Source: Pleurocapsa minor HA4230-MV1
GTDB taxonomy: Bacteria > Cyanobacteriota > Cyanobacteriia > Cyanobacteriales > Xenococcaceae
NCBI GenBank assembly: GCA_019359095.1
Contig: JAHHHZ010000017.1
Location: forward strand, 1 to 64,000
Direction of reading: 5' to 3'
Length of the DNA stretch: 64,000 nt
Shown: one piece after another, positions 9,046-18,200 of the stretch
How the letters are laid out: each line of letters opens with the position of its first letter
How positions within the stretch are numbered: position 1 is the stretch's first letter
Position numbers and translations under genes: made by a program
The notes under the pieces: model-generated
Database searches by the model: none
Told to the model about the DNA's origin: nothing
Seen by the model: only the letters and a program-made list of their open reading frames with translations

Positions 9046-9228
9046 CTATTTAATATTAGAGAGTATAGACTTCTTTTGGAATTTTACATCTAACCGTTTA
9101 AGATGATAATCAAGCATTGACGCATCTATACTTGGCATTTCTTGATAGCAAGTAGGGCAAAACCAATAGACTCGATGGTGATTTATATGTCTCAGTAAAT
9201 GATCATGGCAGCAAATACAATTGTTCAT
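9046..9228 (-). CDS. Small zinc-ribbon protein, function unknown
   Basis: 60 residues from the ATG at 9228, which is preceded by AAGGAG at good spacing; this decides the start against a longer frame reaching 9273. The core is CICCHDHLLRHINHHRVYWF followed by CPTCYQEMP: two CxxC pairs about 20 residues apart with a His-rich stretch between them. That matches a small cyanobacterial zinc-ribbon family with conserved YWFCPxCxQEMP. It may bind nucleic acid or a protein partner; no function is known to me. It lies between pipY and the proline-rich peptide gene. Confidence 0.7.
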   Translation of the reverse strand: MNNCICCHDHLLRHINHHRVYWFCPTCYQEMPSIDASMLDYHLKRLDVKFQKKSILSNIK

Positions 9229-9608
9229 TTTATGACTCCTTATTTTTCTTAATAAATCTCTCACACCAATCAAATGTTTCCACTACAAGAAACTTGCGAT
9301 TTTCAAAAGAGTTTATTTAAACAAGAAAAAAAGAAATTGTGTCAATATTTGAGATTTTTTTGTGGTTATAAATTAATTGTATAAATCATTGCGTTTATTC
9401 TGTCTCTGACCATCGATAGAGTTCTTATTTTATTTAACAAAACTTTATTTATCACTGTTTTTTAAAATACTTTTTAATCTTTAAAATATCAAATTTAAGT
9501 TTTATAAATGTATTTTATTTGAAACCGCACAATGTTTCTGCCAAAATGAGTAAACCGTTGCCAAGTACTCAAACTATTAATTTAATTTGGGTGCAAAAAA
9601 TTGGTTAA
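9229..9608. other. AT-rich intergenic region
   Basis: About 380 bases downstream of pipY and upstream of the zinc-ribbon gene. No open frame with coding character and no convincing hairpin. Confidence 0.35.
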
Positions 9609-10277
9609 CTATGTCCGTTCTCCAAAAATCGTTCTACCTAAACGAATTTTGCTGGCTCCTGCTTGGATAGCCAGTTGATAATCTCCAGACATTCCCATCG
9701 ATAGTTCTGTCATGGTCAGATTTGCGTAGTTCTTTTGTTTTATGGTCGTTGATAATTCTGCCACCTTTTCAAATGCTTTAAGAATCTCCACCGAAGATAA
9801 ACCCCAAGGTAAGATTGTCATCAATCCCTGAATATTGAGTCGCTCAAATTGATTAAGTAGTTCTAGATCTTGTAATAAATTGTCAATTTCCCAACCATAT
9901 TTATTCGGATCTGACAAAACTTTTACCTGGAGAAAAACTTTAGGCATCAAATTGAGTTCGGCTGCCAAGCTATTCATTCTCTGTGCCAAAGATAAACTAT
10001 CTACTGAATGAATCCAGGCAAAATTTTGCAAAACTTTTTTGGCTTTATTTTTTTGAATATGTCCAATAAAATGCCAATCAACATCAGTTAAATCCTTTAG
10101 CTGTTCTTGTTTTAATAACGCTTCTTGAAGTCGGTTTTCGCCAAAATTTCTGATGCCTGCTCTATAAGCCTCCCGCATCGCTTCAACGCTAACTTGCTTG
10201 GTAATTGCAATCAGCTCGACATTTGGAGGGATTTCCTGTCTAATTAAGGCGATTTTCTGCGAAATATAGCCTGTCAT
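9609..10277 (-). CDS. pipY: PLP homeostasis protein PipY (YggS/PROSC family)
   Basis: A 222-residue alanine-racemase-like barrel protein that binds pyridoxal phosphate without known enzymatic activity and maintains PLP and amino/keto-acid homeostasis. Lys27 in LIAITKQVS is the PLP Schiff-base lysine. Other family motifs are FGENRLQEALLKQ, DWHFIGHIQKNKAKK, IQGLMTILPWG, and the phosphate-binding ELSMGMSGDYQLAIQAGASKIRLG near the C terminus. It lies 30 bp downstream of pipX on the same strand, the conserved cyanobacterial pipX-pipY operon. Confidence 0.95.
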   Translation of the reverse strand: MTGYISQKIALIRQEIPPNVELIAITKQVSVEAMREAYRAGIRNFGENRLQEALLKQEQLKDLTDVDWHFIGHIQKNKAKKVLQNFAWIHSVDSLSLAQRMNSLAAELNLMPKVFLQVKVLSDPNKYGWEIDNLLQDLELLNQFERLNIQGLMTILPWGLSSVEILKAFEKVAELSTTIKQKNYANLTMTELSMGMSGDYQLAIQAGASKIRLGRTIFGERT

Positions 10278-10307
10278 ACGGTTAATCTTTAAATTTGAAT
10301 CACAAAA

Positions 10308-10598
10308 CTACAGAAAAGTACGTTGATAAATAGCCTGTAGCTGCTGATGCTTTTCTGTTTCTCGATCTAACAACAATCTGCGCAACAAACTTTCAATCAA
10401 CAGGCGAGCCTCTGTTCGGCTAATGGGTTCAAAAGAAAAAGCGTCGTTACTAACACTTACAGTAAAAAACAAGCGTTGAGCGTATAGGGTAGTAAATAAT
10501 TCTTGATTATCTTTCAACAGACATATTCTGTAGAGGAGTCCAAAAGTAGGGTGATTTAGATAAACTTCATTGGGTTGATTATTCACTCTGTAATTCAA
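10308..10598 (-). CDS. pipX: PII-interacting protein X, NtcA coactivator
   Basis: A 96-residue, full-length PipX. The N-terminal Tudor-like (KOW-like) domain includes the typical NEVYLNHPTFGLLYRIC (~residues 10-26) and YAQRLFFTVS; two C-terminal helices follow (SRTEARLLIESLLRRLL). PipX binds either NtcA (high 2-oxoglutarate, nitrogen limitation) or PII, so it links nitrogen status to transcription. First gene of the pipX-pipY operon, transcribed divergently from nrdA. The nrtABCD operon at 37.9-43.3 kb is a classic target class of NtcA-PipX. Confidence 0.96.
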   Translation of the reverse strand: MNYRVNNQPNEVYLNHPTFGLLYRICLLKDNQELFTTLYAQRLFFTVSVSNDAFSFEPISRTEARLLIESLLRRLLLDRETEKHQQLQAIYQRTFL

Positions 10599-10733
10599 TT
10601 AATTTTTTACTATAGACTCAAGAATATTCTAAAAATTATACTATCCGCCCTTCACTCCAGGAAATACAAAAAATACTTAAACTGTAGCTCTTGATTATAA
10701 TCAATAATTATTTTGTTACTTGATAAATTTTTA

Positions 10734-10749
10734 AAACTATATATAGGGT
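10734..10749 (+). promoter_or_regulatory. Predicted NrdR box 1
   Basis: AAACTATATATAGGGT contains the decamer CTATATATAG, which fits the core of the NrdR-box consensus (acaCWATATATWGtgt). An identical decamer lies 42 bp downstream, about four helical turns, the in-phase pairing expected for NrdR. It lies about 190 bp upstream of nrdA. Confidence 0.65.
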
Positions 10750-10775
10750 AATATGAGCTAAAAGTTTTAAAAGAA

Positions 10776-10791
10776 ACGCTATATATAGCAA
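10776..10791 (+). promoter_or_regulatory. Predicted NrdR box 2
   Basis: AACGCTATATATAGCA: the second exact CTATATATAG decamer, in phase with the first (42-bp start-to-start). Together they predict ATP/dATP-responsive repression of nrdA by NrdR. A third, degraded TATAGTATAC palindrome follows at about 10801-10810. Confidence 0.65.
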
Positions 10792-10940
10792 AACTTAAGC
10801 TATAGTATACTGAGCAAACTCTAATCTAGTTGTTTCATCAGCCTCCTTTACCTGGAAAATTTCGCGTAAAGATATGAAATCTAATCAAAATACTGTTTGC
10901 CCAATAGTTGAAAATTTAGCCTTTTTTAGCCTCAGACTAT

Positions 10941-13346
10941 ATGCAGCCAACCTCGCCGTTAACCAGCAACTCAATGTCAACCGCTAATTCAGTAGCAGAT
11001 GCGAGCAAGCCTTTTGTACCTTCTAGTCAAGTTGCCACAGAAATAAGATCTCAACAACCAAATACAGATTCTAGCAGTTCTGGGGTATTACCTTCGATAC
11101 CAGAAACGACATCAGACAATACTGCTACGCCTATTTTAGTCATGAGACGAGATGGCTCACCGACTAACTTAGATATAACCAAAATTCGGGCTGTAGTCGA
11201 ATGGGCTTGTACGGGGCAAAACGTTAACTCCATCACTTTAGAGGCTGGCTTAACTACTAGATTACGCAATGGTGTTACCACTAGAGATATTCAGGATAAT
11301 CTAATTGACTGTGCTTTAGGCATGTGCAGCCCTGATGAACCAGCCTGGCGTTATGTGGCAGGTAGACTGCATATCTGGAGTCTCTGGAAAGATACTCAAG
11401 TCAGCCGAGGATTTGGCTACGGTGATTATTCGGCGGCAGTAGAATTTCAGGTAGCTGCCAAACGTTACGATCGCCAAATTTTGCAATATTCCACCCAAGA
11501 GTTAGTTGAGGCGGGAACTTGGATTAACCCCGATTGGGATCGAGATTATGATTACGCTGGGGCGGTATTGTTAACCAAACGGTATTTGTTAACTAATGAA
11601 CTACCTCAAGAAGCTTATCTTACCTGTGCTTTGCTGTTGGCTTCCAAGGAACAGCCAGAAGTTAGATTGACTGTCGCTAGAGCATTTTATGAAGCGATCG
11701 CCCAACGTAAAATTTCCTTAGCCACGCCGATTTTAGCTAATTTGAGAATTCCTCAAGGTTCTTTGAGTAGCTGCTTTATTATTGGCATGGACGATAATTT
11801 AGAGAGCATTTTTGCCGAGATTACCAATGCAGCCAGAATTTCCAAAAATGGTGGTGGTGTGGGGGTAAACGTGAGCCGTATCCGCGCTACTGGTAGCTGG
11901 GTAATGGGCAAAGAGAATGCTTCTGGGGGGGTAATTCCCTGGATTAAGTTACTTAATGATACAGCGATCGCGGTTAATCAGGGTGGGCGTAGAGCTGGGG
12001 CGGTTACTATTGGTTTAGATATTTGGCATTTAGATGTGCCTGAGTTTTTAGAGATGCAGGCGGAAAATGGCGATCGCCGTCGGAAAGCTTACGATGTCTT
12101 TCCCCAATTGGTAATTGTCGATGAGTTTATGCGTCGAGTGGAAGCCAAGGAACAATGGACATTGGTAGATCCTTACGAAGTTAAAGAACAGCTGGGGATT
12201 GAGCTAGCTCAAGAGTGGGGCGATGGTTTTGAGGCTGCCTATCAGACTATTGAAGCGGAATTAGGCAAGAAAATTAAGCTTTACAAGCAGGTTGATGCTC
12301 GTGAGTTGTTTAAACACATCATGCGGAGCCAGGTTGAGACAGGAATGCCCTACCTCGCCTTTAAAGACACCATCAATCGGGCTAACCCAAATAAGCATGA
12401 AGGATATATTCCTGGAGTAAATCTTTGTTGCGAAAGCTTTAGTAATGTTAAGCCAGGATTAGAGGCGCACTGCTGTAATTTGGTATCTCTTAACCTAGCC
12501 AATTTGGAGCAAGCAGAAATAGCCGACGCTGCTAAGTTAGCCGTGCGCATTTTGGATAATACAATCGAGATTACTCAGCCTCCCTTTAAAGACAGCAAAA
12601 CCCATAACGATAAGTACCGCACCATTGGAGTAGGCTGCATGGGATTAGCCGACTGGTTAGCAAAACGCCATTTGAGCTATCAAAGCCTAGCAGAAATTAG
12701 TCATCTGTTTGAAGAGGTGGCATATTGGTGTACCTCCGCCTCCATGGAACTAGCAAAAGAGCGTGGCGCTTATACTGCTTTTCCTGGTAGTGAATGGAGT
12801 AAAGGTAAATTACTCGGTTCTAAGTCTTTATCAGAGATCTTACCCCTAACGAACGATCGAGAACGTTGGCAACAGCTATCTCAGGATGTTCAAACCTATG
12901 GTATTCGTAATTCCCATATTACAGCGATCGCACCAAATACTTCTTCGTCTTTAGTACAGGGATGTACCGCGAGTATTCTCCCTACCTACAGTAAGTTTTT
13001 CTATGACAAGTGGGCAAAAGGTACTGTACCCATCGCTCCACCCTTTATTGAAGACTGTTTTTGGTTCTATCGGGAAAATAAAAGTCTTGACCAGAAAATT
13101 GTAGTTAAAGCCGTGGCGGTAATGCAGCAGTGGATTGATACAGGTATCTCCATGGAATTACTGTTCAATCTTAATCAAGGAATATATTTCTCTGACGAAC
13201 CTCAAAGAGCAGTCAAAGCCAAGGATATCTTTGAAACTCTAGTTCTGGCATGGAAAGAAGGTTGTAAAGCAGTTTATTACGTTCGTACTGTCCAGAAGGA
13301 CGACTTCAAGGAATCCAGCGAAGGTTGTGTAGCCTGTGCAAATTAG
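10941..13346 (+). CDS. nrdA: Ribonucleoside-diphosphate reductase, class I alpha subunit
   Basis: An 801-residue large subunit making dNDPs from NDPs. Residues 1-60 are a Ser/Thr-rich low-complexity leader. An ATP-cone follows (VMRRDGSPTNLDITKIRAVV, ~66-155), then the catalytic barrel. The barrel has the redox Cys in GSLSSCFIIG, NLCCESF (Asn, thiyl-radical Cys, Glu), AHCCNLVSLNL and the PNTSSSLVQGC loop. YY in AVYYVRTVQ matches the radical-transfer tyrosine pair of class I, so a NrdB partner, not seen here, is required. The C-terminal GCVACAN holds the Cys pair reduced by thioredoxin. Two NrdR-type boxes lie upstream. Transcribed divergently from pipX. Confidence 0.93.
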   Translation: MQPTSPLTSNSMSTANSVADASKPFVPSSQVATEIRSQQPNTDSSSSGVLPSIPETTSDNTATPILVMRRDGSPTNLDITKIRAVVEWACTGQNVNSITLEAGLTTRLRNGVTTRDIQDNLIDCALGMCSPDEPAWRYVAGRLHIWSLWKDTQVSRGFGYGDYSAAVEFQVAAKRYDRQILQYSTQELVEAGTWINPDWDRDYDYAGAVLLTKRYLLTNELPQEAYLTCALLLASKEQPEVRLTVARAFYEAIAQRKISLATPILANLRIPQGSLSSCFIIGMDDNLESIFAEITNAARISKNGGGVGVNVSRIRATGSWVMGKENASGGVIPWIKLLNDTAIAVNQGGRRAGAVTIGLDIWHLDVPEFLEMQAENGDRRRKAYDVFPQLVIVDEFMRRVEAKEQWTLVDPYEVKEQLGIELAQEWGDGFEAAYQTIEAELGKKIKLYKQVDARELFKHIMRSQVETGMPYLAFKDTINRANPNKHEGYIPGVNLCCESFSNVKPGLEAHCCNLVSLNLANLEQAEIADAAKLAVRILDNTIEITQPPFKDSKTHNDKYRTIGVGCMGLADWLAKRHLSYQSLAEISHLFEEVAYWCTSASMELAKERGAYTAFPGSEWSKGKLLGSKSLSEILPLTNDRERWQQLSQDVQTYGIRNSHITAIAPNTSSSLVQGCTASILPTYSKFFYDKWAKGTVPIAPPFIEDCFWFYRENKSLDQKIVVKAVAVMQQWIDTGISMELLFNLNQGIYFSDEPQRAVKAKDIFETLVLAWKEGCKAVYYVRTVQKDDFKESSEGCVACAN

Positions 13347-13418
13347 TGGTGCGTAGCGTTAATTAATGCCTCTCATCCTGTTGATTAACTAGGACAATGT
13401 GCTTACTCCCGTAACAGT

Positions 13419-13517
13419 TTGCCCAAATTGATCGATAGCGCGATCGCTACTAAACATGAAGCATATAATGTGCGAATTTTTGGCAGTGTTGCTAATAGAA
13501 AAAGTCCTTATAAATAA
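13419..13517 (+). pseudogene. Remnant of an MNT-type nucleotidyltransferase
   Basis: The frame LPKLIDSAIATKHEAYNVRI continues as FGSVANRKSPYK and then hits a TAA. The nucleotidyltransferase signature (I/L)FGSVARG is clear, but the following SDIDLLV part with the catalytic Asp pair is missing. No start codon with a ribosome-binding site precedes it. This looks like the eroded N-terminal part of a MntA-like (HEPN/MNT module) gene. Confidence 0.55.
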
Positions 13518-13659
13518 ATAGCTAGCTGGCTACGTGTGTAGCCTTTTACATTTGCCAGTCAAAGCAAAATTTTGTTAAGTTAAAAAGTCTCAGATGAAAA
13601 ATGTAGCAAGGTAGTGGTAAAACTGAATTTTATTTTATCCACATTGTTTTTGTAAACTT

Positions 13660-13860
13660 ATGAGTAACTTACAAGAGATTGAAGCTGCTATTAGTAAGCT
13701 ATCCGCAGATGAACTAGCAGCTTTCCGAGCCTGGTTTGCAGAATTCGATGCTGAAATATGGGATCGGAAATTTGAGGAAGATGTTGCAGCAGGTCGGCTT
13801 GATGGGTTAGCAAATCGGGCATTACAACATTTACAAGAAGGACGTTGTAACGACCTGTGA
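13660..13860 (+). CDS. Putative antitoxin of a RelE/ParE-type module
   Basis: A 66-residue helical acidic protein (EIEAAISKLSADELAAFRAW, then FAEFDAEIWDRKFEEDVAAG). It resembles the short antitoxins found immediately upstream of RelE/ParE-type toxins in cyanobacteria. LSADELAAFRAWF and DxxIWDRKFEEDVxAGRLD are the recurring pattern. Its stop overlaps the GTG start of the next gene (GTGA), the translational coupling usual for TA pairs. It probably neutralises the downstream toxin and autoregulates the operon. Confidence 0.75.
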   Translation: MSNLQEIEAAISKLSADELAAFRAWFAEFDAEIWDRKFEEDVAAGRLDGLANRALQHLQEGRCNDL

Positions 13861-14117
13861 GACATCGTGCAACTCCTGACTTCTGGTATCACTATCGACA
13901 ATTACCAAGTGAAATTCAAAACCTAGCGGATCGATGCTACAACCTACTCAAACAAGATTCTCGGTATCCATCATTACATTTCAAAAAGGTAGGTCAGTTT
14001 TGGTCAGTGCGAATTGGCATTCACTACCGTGCTTTGGCTGTAGGGGAAAATGATGAAATTGCGTGGTTTTGGATTGGAACACATGCAGAATATGACCAAT
14101 TGTTAAGAGGTGGATAA
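13857..14117 (+). CDS. Putative RelE/ParE-family toxin
   Basis: 86 residues, GTG start overlapping the antitoxin stop. The fold pattern is that of RelE/ParE toxins: two N-terminal helices (FWYHYRQLPSEIQNLADRCY), then a beta sheet with LHFKKVGQFWSVRIGIHYRA, where the conserved Arg and YRA stand, and a final IAWFWIGTHAEYDQLL. Members either cleave mRNA on the ribosome or poison gyrase; the sequence alone does not settle which. Both halves of this module look intact, unlike its neighbours. Confidence 0.75.
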   Translation: MRHRATPDFWYHYRQLPSEIQNLADRCYNLLKQDSRYPSLHFKKVGQFWSVRIGIHYRALAVGENDEIAWFWIGTHAEYDQLLRGG

Positions 14118-14257
14118 CGCCAGCTAACAACGGTGTTGCAGCCGACTGTTTAGAGAGATTGGTGGTTAAGAAGATCGCTCAATGACGCGAGCGCTTGCCA
14201 ATACAGCAATAGACTACTAGTTACAATGATATTTATATTTTGTCTTAACTATCTGCC

Positions 14258-14497
14258 ATGCCAATTAGTAGTGAAGTACTCAAACAAGACTTAGATCGAC
14301 TAACTAATGAACAGCTTCAGCAAGTAGCCGATTTTATTGATTTTCTAAAATTTCGCGATCAACGTCGTCACAAAATTGTTATCGATCCTAGTCAACTTGA
14401 ATCTCTCGCCACGGAATTTGGTGAAGAAGATCTTGCTTTGGCTGAAGCTGGCATGAGTGATTATACAGCAATGCTTGAACGCGAAGATAAGTTATGA
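14258..14497 (+). CDS. Antitoxin of a MazEF-like module
   Basis: 79 residues with the helical motif LKQDLDRLTNEQLQQVADFI followed by FLKFRD and an acidic C terminus (GEEDLALAEAGMSDYTAMLE). This is the cyanobacterial antitoxin type that precedes MazF-like toxins. Its TGA overlaps the ATG of the truncated mazF (ATGA). With the toxin broken, this is now an orphan antitoxin. Confidence 0.7.
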   Translation: MPISSEVLKQDLDRLTNEQLQQVADFIDFLKFRDQRRHKIVIDPSQLESLATEFGEEDLALAEAGMSDYTAMLEREDKL

Positions 14498-14652
14498 ATC
14501 TTAAACGAGGTGATGTTTGGTTAGCAGATCTCAACCCAACACAAGGTTATGAACAAGCGGGTACTCGTCCTATCATCATCTTTCAGAACGATCTTGTTTC
14601 TCGGTTTTCAACCACAATTCTTACTATTCCTCTGACTACCAATCAGCAATGA
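14494..14652 (+). pseudogene. Truncated MazF/PemK toxin
   Basis: From the ATG at 14494 the frame reads MNLKRGDVWLADLNPTQGYE and continues with QAGTRPIIIFQNDLVSR to TILTIPLTTNQQ, then TGA at 14650. This is the N-terminal half of MazF (GDVWLADLNPTQGxEQxGxRP), whose normal length is about 110 residues; this one has 52. The break occurs exactly where the next open frame (14649) begins, so the C-terminal half was replaced by unrelated DNA. Lacking the second half of the sheet, it should be inactive. Confidence 0.8.
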
Positions 14653-15167
14653 TGCGAGATGAACTCATCCAAAAGATCAAACAAGCCTTTGCGGATGTAA
14701 CGTATCCGGGCGACAATGATCTTACAGCAAGCAGCTACGGCGATGAACCAGCGGCACTAATCGAGGAGTTCTCTGGAAAAAAGGATTGGCAACAACTTGA
14801 TTCCCAGTTTTTGGATCAAGCCCCTGACGGCTGGGGATCTGCTTTGTCATTTTTCTCCAATAACGCGCTTCAATTCTATCTTCCTGCCTACCTAATTGCT
14901 GATATTCGTGGCGAACTAAGGCGTGTTGACCCAGCATATCGTTTGTGTTCGTACTTAGCCTTCCCAGGAGAGACAAAAATTGCGAAGATCTGGGGTGGCG
15001 GAACTATGGAAGAGCTTGCCCGTGAAGAATTTAATCGTTACGATGTGGCAAAGGTATCCGCCATCGTTGCTTACCTTCAGTGGAAGCTGGAATCTGTTGA
15101 GGAGGATATTTTAATCGAGGAGGCTCTTGTAAATTATTGGTTAGACCGTAATGTTGGTAATGACTGA
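14649..15167 (+). CDS. DUF6714-like protein, function unknown
   Basis: 172 residues, no signal peptide or membrane segment. Recognisable features are KIKQAFADVTYPGDNDLTAS near the start, LQFYLPAYLIADI and TKIAKIWGGGTMEELAREEF with a helical C terminus. These resemble small proteins grouped as DUF6714, often linked to immunity-type or accessory loci; I recall the family only loosely. The start codon sits inside the end of the truncated mazF, so either this gene is an arriving cassette or its own 5' region was lost. Coding character looks good throughout. Confidence 0.55.
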   Translation: MMRDELIQKIKQAFADVTYPGDNDLTASSYGDEPAALIEEFSGKKDWQQLDSQFLDQAPDGWGSALSFFSNNALQFYLPAYLIADIRGELRRVDPAYRLCSYLAFPGETKIAKIWGGGTMEELAREEFNRYDVAKVSAIVAYLQWKLESVEEDILIEEALVNYWLDRNVGND

Positions 15168-15272
15168 AGTCGTAAGTCATGTAGACAGATAACAAGCGCA
15201 TGCACTCGGAACGGATTTATACGCCATTGCTTACTATATATACATTATTGCCGTCTGGTGATGTGTATGATG

Positions 15273-18200
15273 TTAAATCATAGTATTTATCTGCTTCAAA
15301 TCTAACCCTTGCTCAAAAATTTTATTGATCGCCAGCATCTCACCATCACTAGTCATAAACTTATGGTCTTTCGTTGCCCGAATCTTTGCACCATTATCTA
15401 AAGTATATTCAAAGATTTCTTGTGTACCGCGATCGTGCCATTGGGCGATCGCCTGTGTATAAACAAAACCATTCTCATCTACACTATAAACACTACAGTC
15501 AATCTTTTCCGTGACTATTTTACCAATCGGCAATGCGCCATATTCTACAGTTAAAACTTCAGTATCGTAACTTAAACAGTATTCCGCAAAATTAATCATC
15601 GTCTGGAATAAATCTTCAGCAACTGCCTGGGGAACGCCATTTTTAGCCGAACCATCGATAAACTTTTCGCTATGCTTTTTCATTTCATCGACTTTCTTTT
15701 TACCCATTGCCCGTCTGAGTAAATCTGCTTCCCCCAAAGAATAGCCTGCTAACTCTTGAGCAATTTTCATAATTTGCTCTTGATAGACCATTACGCCATA
15801 GGTTTCTTTGAGAATTGATTCTAGTAAGGGGTGTTGGTAACTAACTTTTTCTTTGCCATTTTTGCGATCGATAAAAATGTCAATCAAACCCGCATCTAGG
15901 GGCCCAGGGCGATAGAGGGCGGAGATAGAAGAAATATCCTCAATGCCAGAGGGTTTTAAGTTTCTGGTAATTTGCTTCATGCCGTCGGATTCTAGTTGAA
16001 AAATTCCTTCTAGATTCCCTGCGCGAAATAGTTTATGAGTTTCTTGAATATCTGCGGGTAATTTCTTTTGCTTACCTTTAGCGATGATCTCTAAGGCTTT
16101 CCTTTCATCCAAAGGTATTTGATCTAAATCTAGAGTAATTCCTCTGGTTTTCTGTACTAAACCTGCTGCACGCTGAATGGTGGTCAAGTTTTTTAAACCG
16201 AGAAAGTCCATCTTTAACAGACCCATCGCCTCAACATCTTCCATATAGTATTGAGTAATGACCGATCCGTCATTGTTTTTCTGTAGCGGGACAATTTCAT
16301 CTAGAGGTTGCGAAGAAATGACCACTCCCGCAGCATGAACCCCAAAGGTTTTATTCGTGCCTTCAATCCGAATTGCCATATCAACCCAGTTGCGAATTGC
16401 CACCGAACCCACTTCTTCTTTATCGTCGTTATAAATGGGGATAGTTTCGTGTTCGTAAGCCTGTTTAAAGGCAGGTTCAGGCGTTTTATCAGAGATCATG
16501 ACGTTGAGCTTAGTCGGTTTGCCCCGCACCACAGGAATCATCTTAGCAAGGCGATTTTGGTCGCCAAAGTCTACCCCCAACACCCGCCCCACATCTTTGA
16601 GTACTGCCTTAGAAGTCATGCGGTTAAAGGTGATAATTTGGGCTACGTTTGCCTCACCATACTTTTCCGTAACATATTTGATCATATCGGCACGGTGATC
16701 GGGACAGAAATCTGTATCCACGTCAGGCATAGACTTCCGCTCAGGATTCAGGAAGCGCTCAAACAGTAACCCATGATGTATGGGGTCAATATTGGTAATT
16801 TTGAGGCAATATGCCACTAAAGAACCCGCTGCGGAATTATGGATTGCGATCGCATTTCCCACATAGGATGTATCTTCAGGAACAGTAATGTCATAGACTT
16901 TTCCTGTATGTTGGAATTTAGTTACAGATCTAACTTTTAGATAAATATAGTGATCGTCTACAAAAAAGCGATGAGACCCCGCGTTATGCGAAGCGGTATC
17001 CTTTAGGACGCCGACAGGCGCAAGGGAACGCTCATCAAGACAGTGATCATTTCTAAAAAACTTTTGTGCTTTAATACCGATCGGGAAATCAAGAAAGTCG
17101 GCGTTCCAATCTAATAACTGTCTTCCTGATAGCTTAACGGAATATTCTGGATGCCAACTACTATTTTGCTGGTGTTTTCTAACAATAATTGATGCCCAAT
17201 AACCGAAACGAGCTAATAATAATCTTAATTGAGAAGCTAGTGTTTTAGATGTAGTTGAATATTTAATACTAGTAGTTTTTTCTTGATTACCTGCATGACC
17301 ATCGCCGCGGAATAAATAGGCAATTAAAATCTTGACATATTCAGATTTGCCATGAGTAATAATCTTGCTGTAAATCTTTTTATTATTCGCTCCTTTAGCA
17401 GCTAGAGCAGTTAAAAATTCTCCGACAATTCTGGAGTAACAATAGACCTGTAAAGAATGACGAGTTTTGTGAGGAATAATTGTAGACTCTAAACCAAAAA
17501 TGCGAGTCAGCAAAGAGGCGATTTCCTCAGCATAGCTAGTTTCATCTTTAGATAGTCCAAAACCAACACCGCATTCTCTTTCTCCCAGTCTCGACCATCC
17601 TTCAGCGATATAATACCCTAGTAAGCGAGCAAAATCCTCATCAAATTGAATATAGCGAGGAATCTTTTTGGTTGCTAAATGATTCGTGCCAATTTCATAC
17701 CAGATAAACTCATGGTCAAAATATAAATGCTCTTTTTGTTCGACAAAATCTAAGAGGTCAAAAGTAATTTCTGATTCAACAGAAGGAACTCTAGGAAAAA
17801 CCACAAAATCATTCTCTTTTAGTTGACCAGCTTCAATCCATTGTAAAGAATAATTTTCAAAAGGTTTTGGTTGGCAGTATCTATTACAAGTAGGTTTGCA
17901 AACAGTTGCTTTTTTAGCACCATTAACTACACAATCTTCTGTCTTCACTGCCCAAATTTTATGATCTTGAGTTAAAGATAATTCTAGATTACTAACTTTA
18001 AACTTGATAATTTCTTCATCGCAATCATATTCATGTTTGTGAGTAATTGTTTGTAGATTTCCTTGATGGGTAATTACTTCCTGTCCGACTTGAATATCTT
18101 TAATTGCTATTTGTTGACCACTAGATAACATCACCTGGGTATCACCCAAAACGCATCCCCGACCAGGCCCTACAGGAATATTATTATCCCTAGCGTATTT

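Larger units (their letters stand above)
10599..10940. other. Divergent pipX-nrdA promoter region
   Basis: About 340 bases between the starts of pipX (minus) and nrdA (plus). It contains the two NrdR-like palindromes annotated separately. No small gene seen. Confidence 0.6.

Noticed and set aside
10941-13346. Class II (B12-dependent) ribonucleotide reductase
   Set aside because: The YY radical-transfer pair near the C terminus and the NDP-reductase type C-terminal Cys pair fit class I.
16308-16769. 153-codon plus-strand frame inside dnaE
   Set aside because: Antisense of well-conserved DnaE sequence; no domain.
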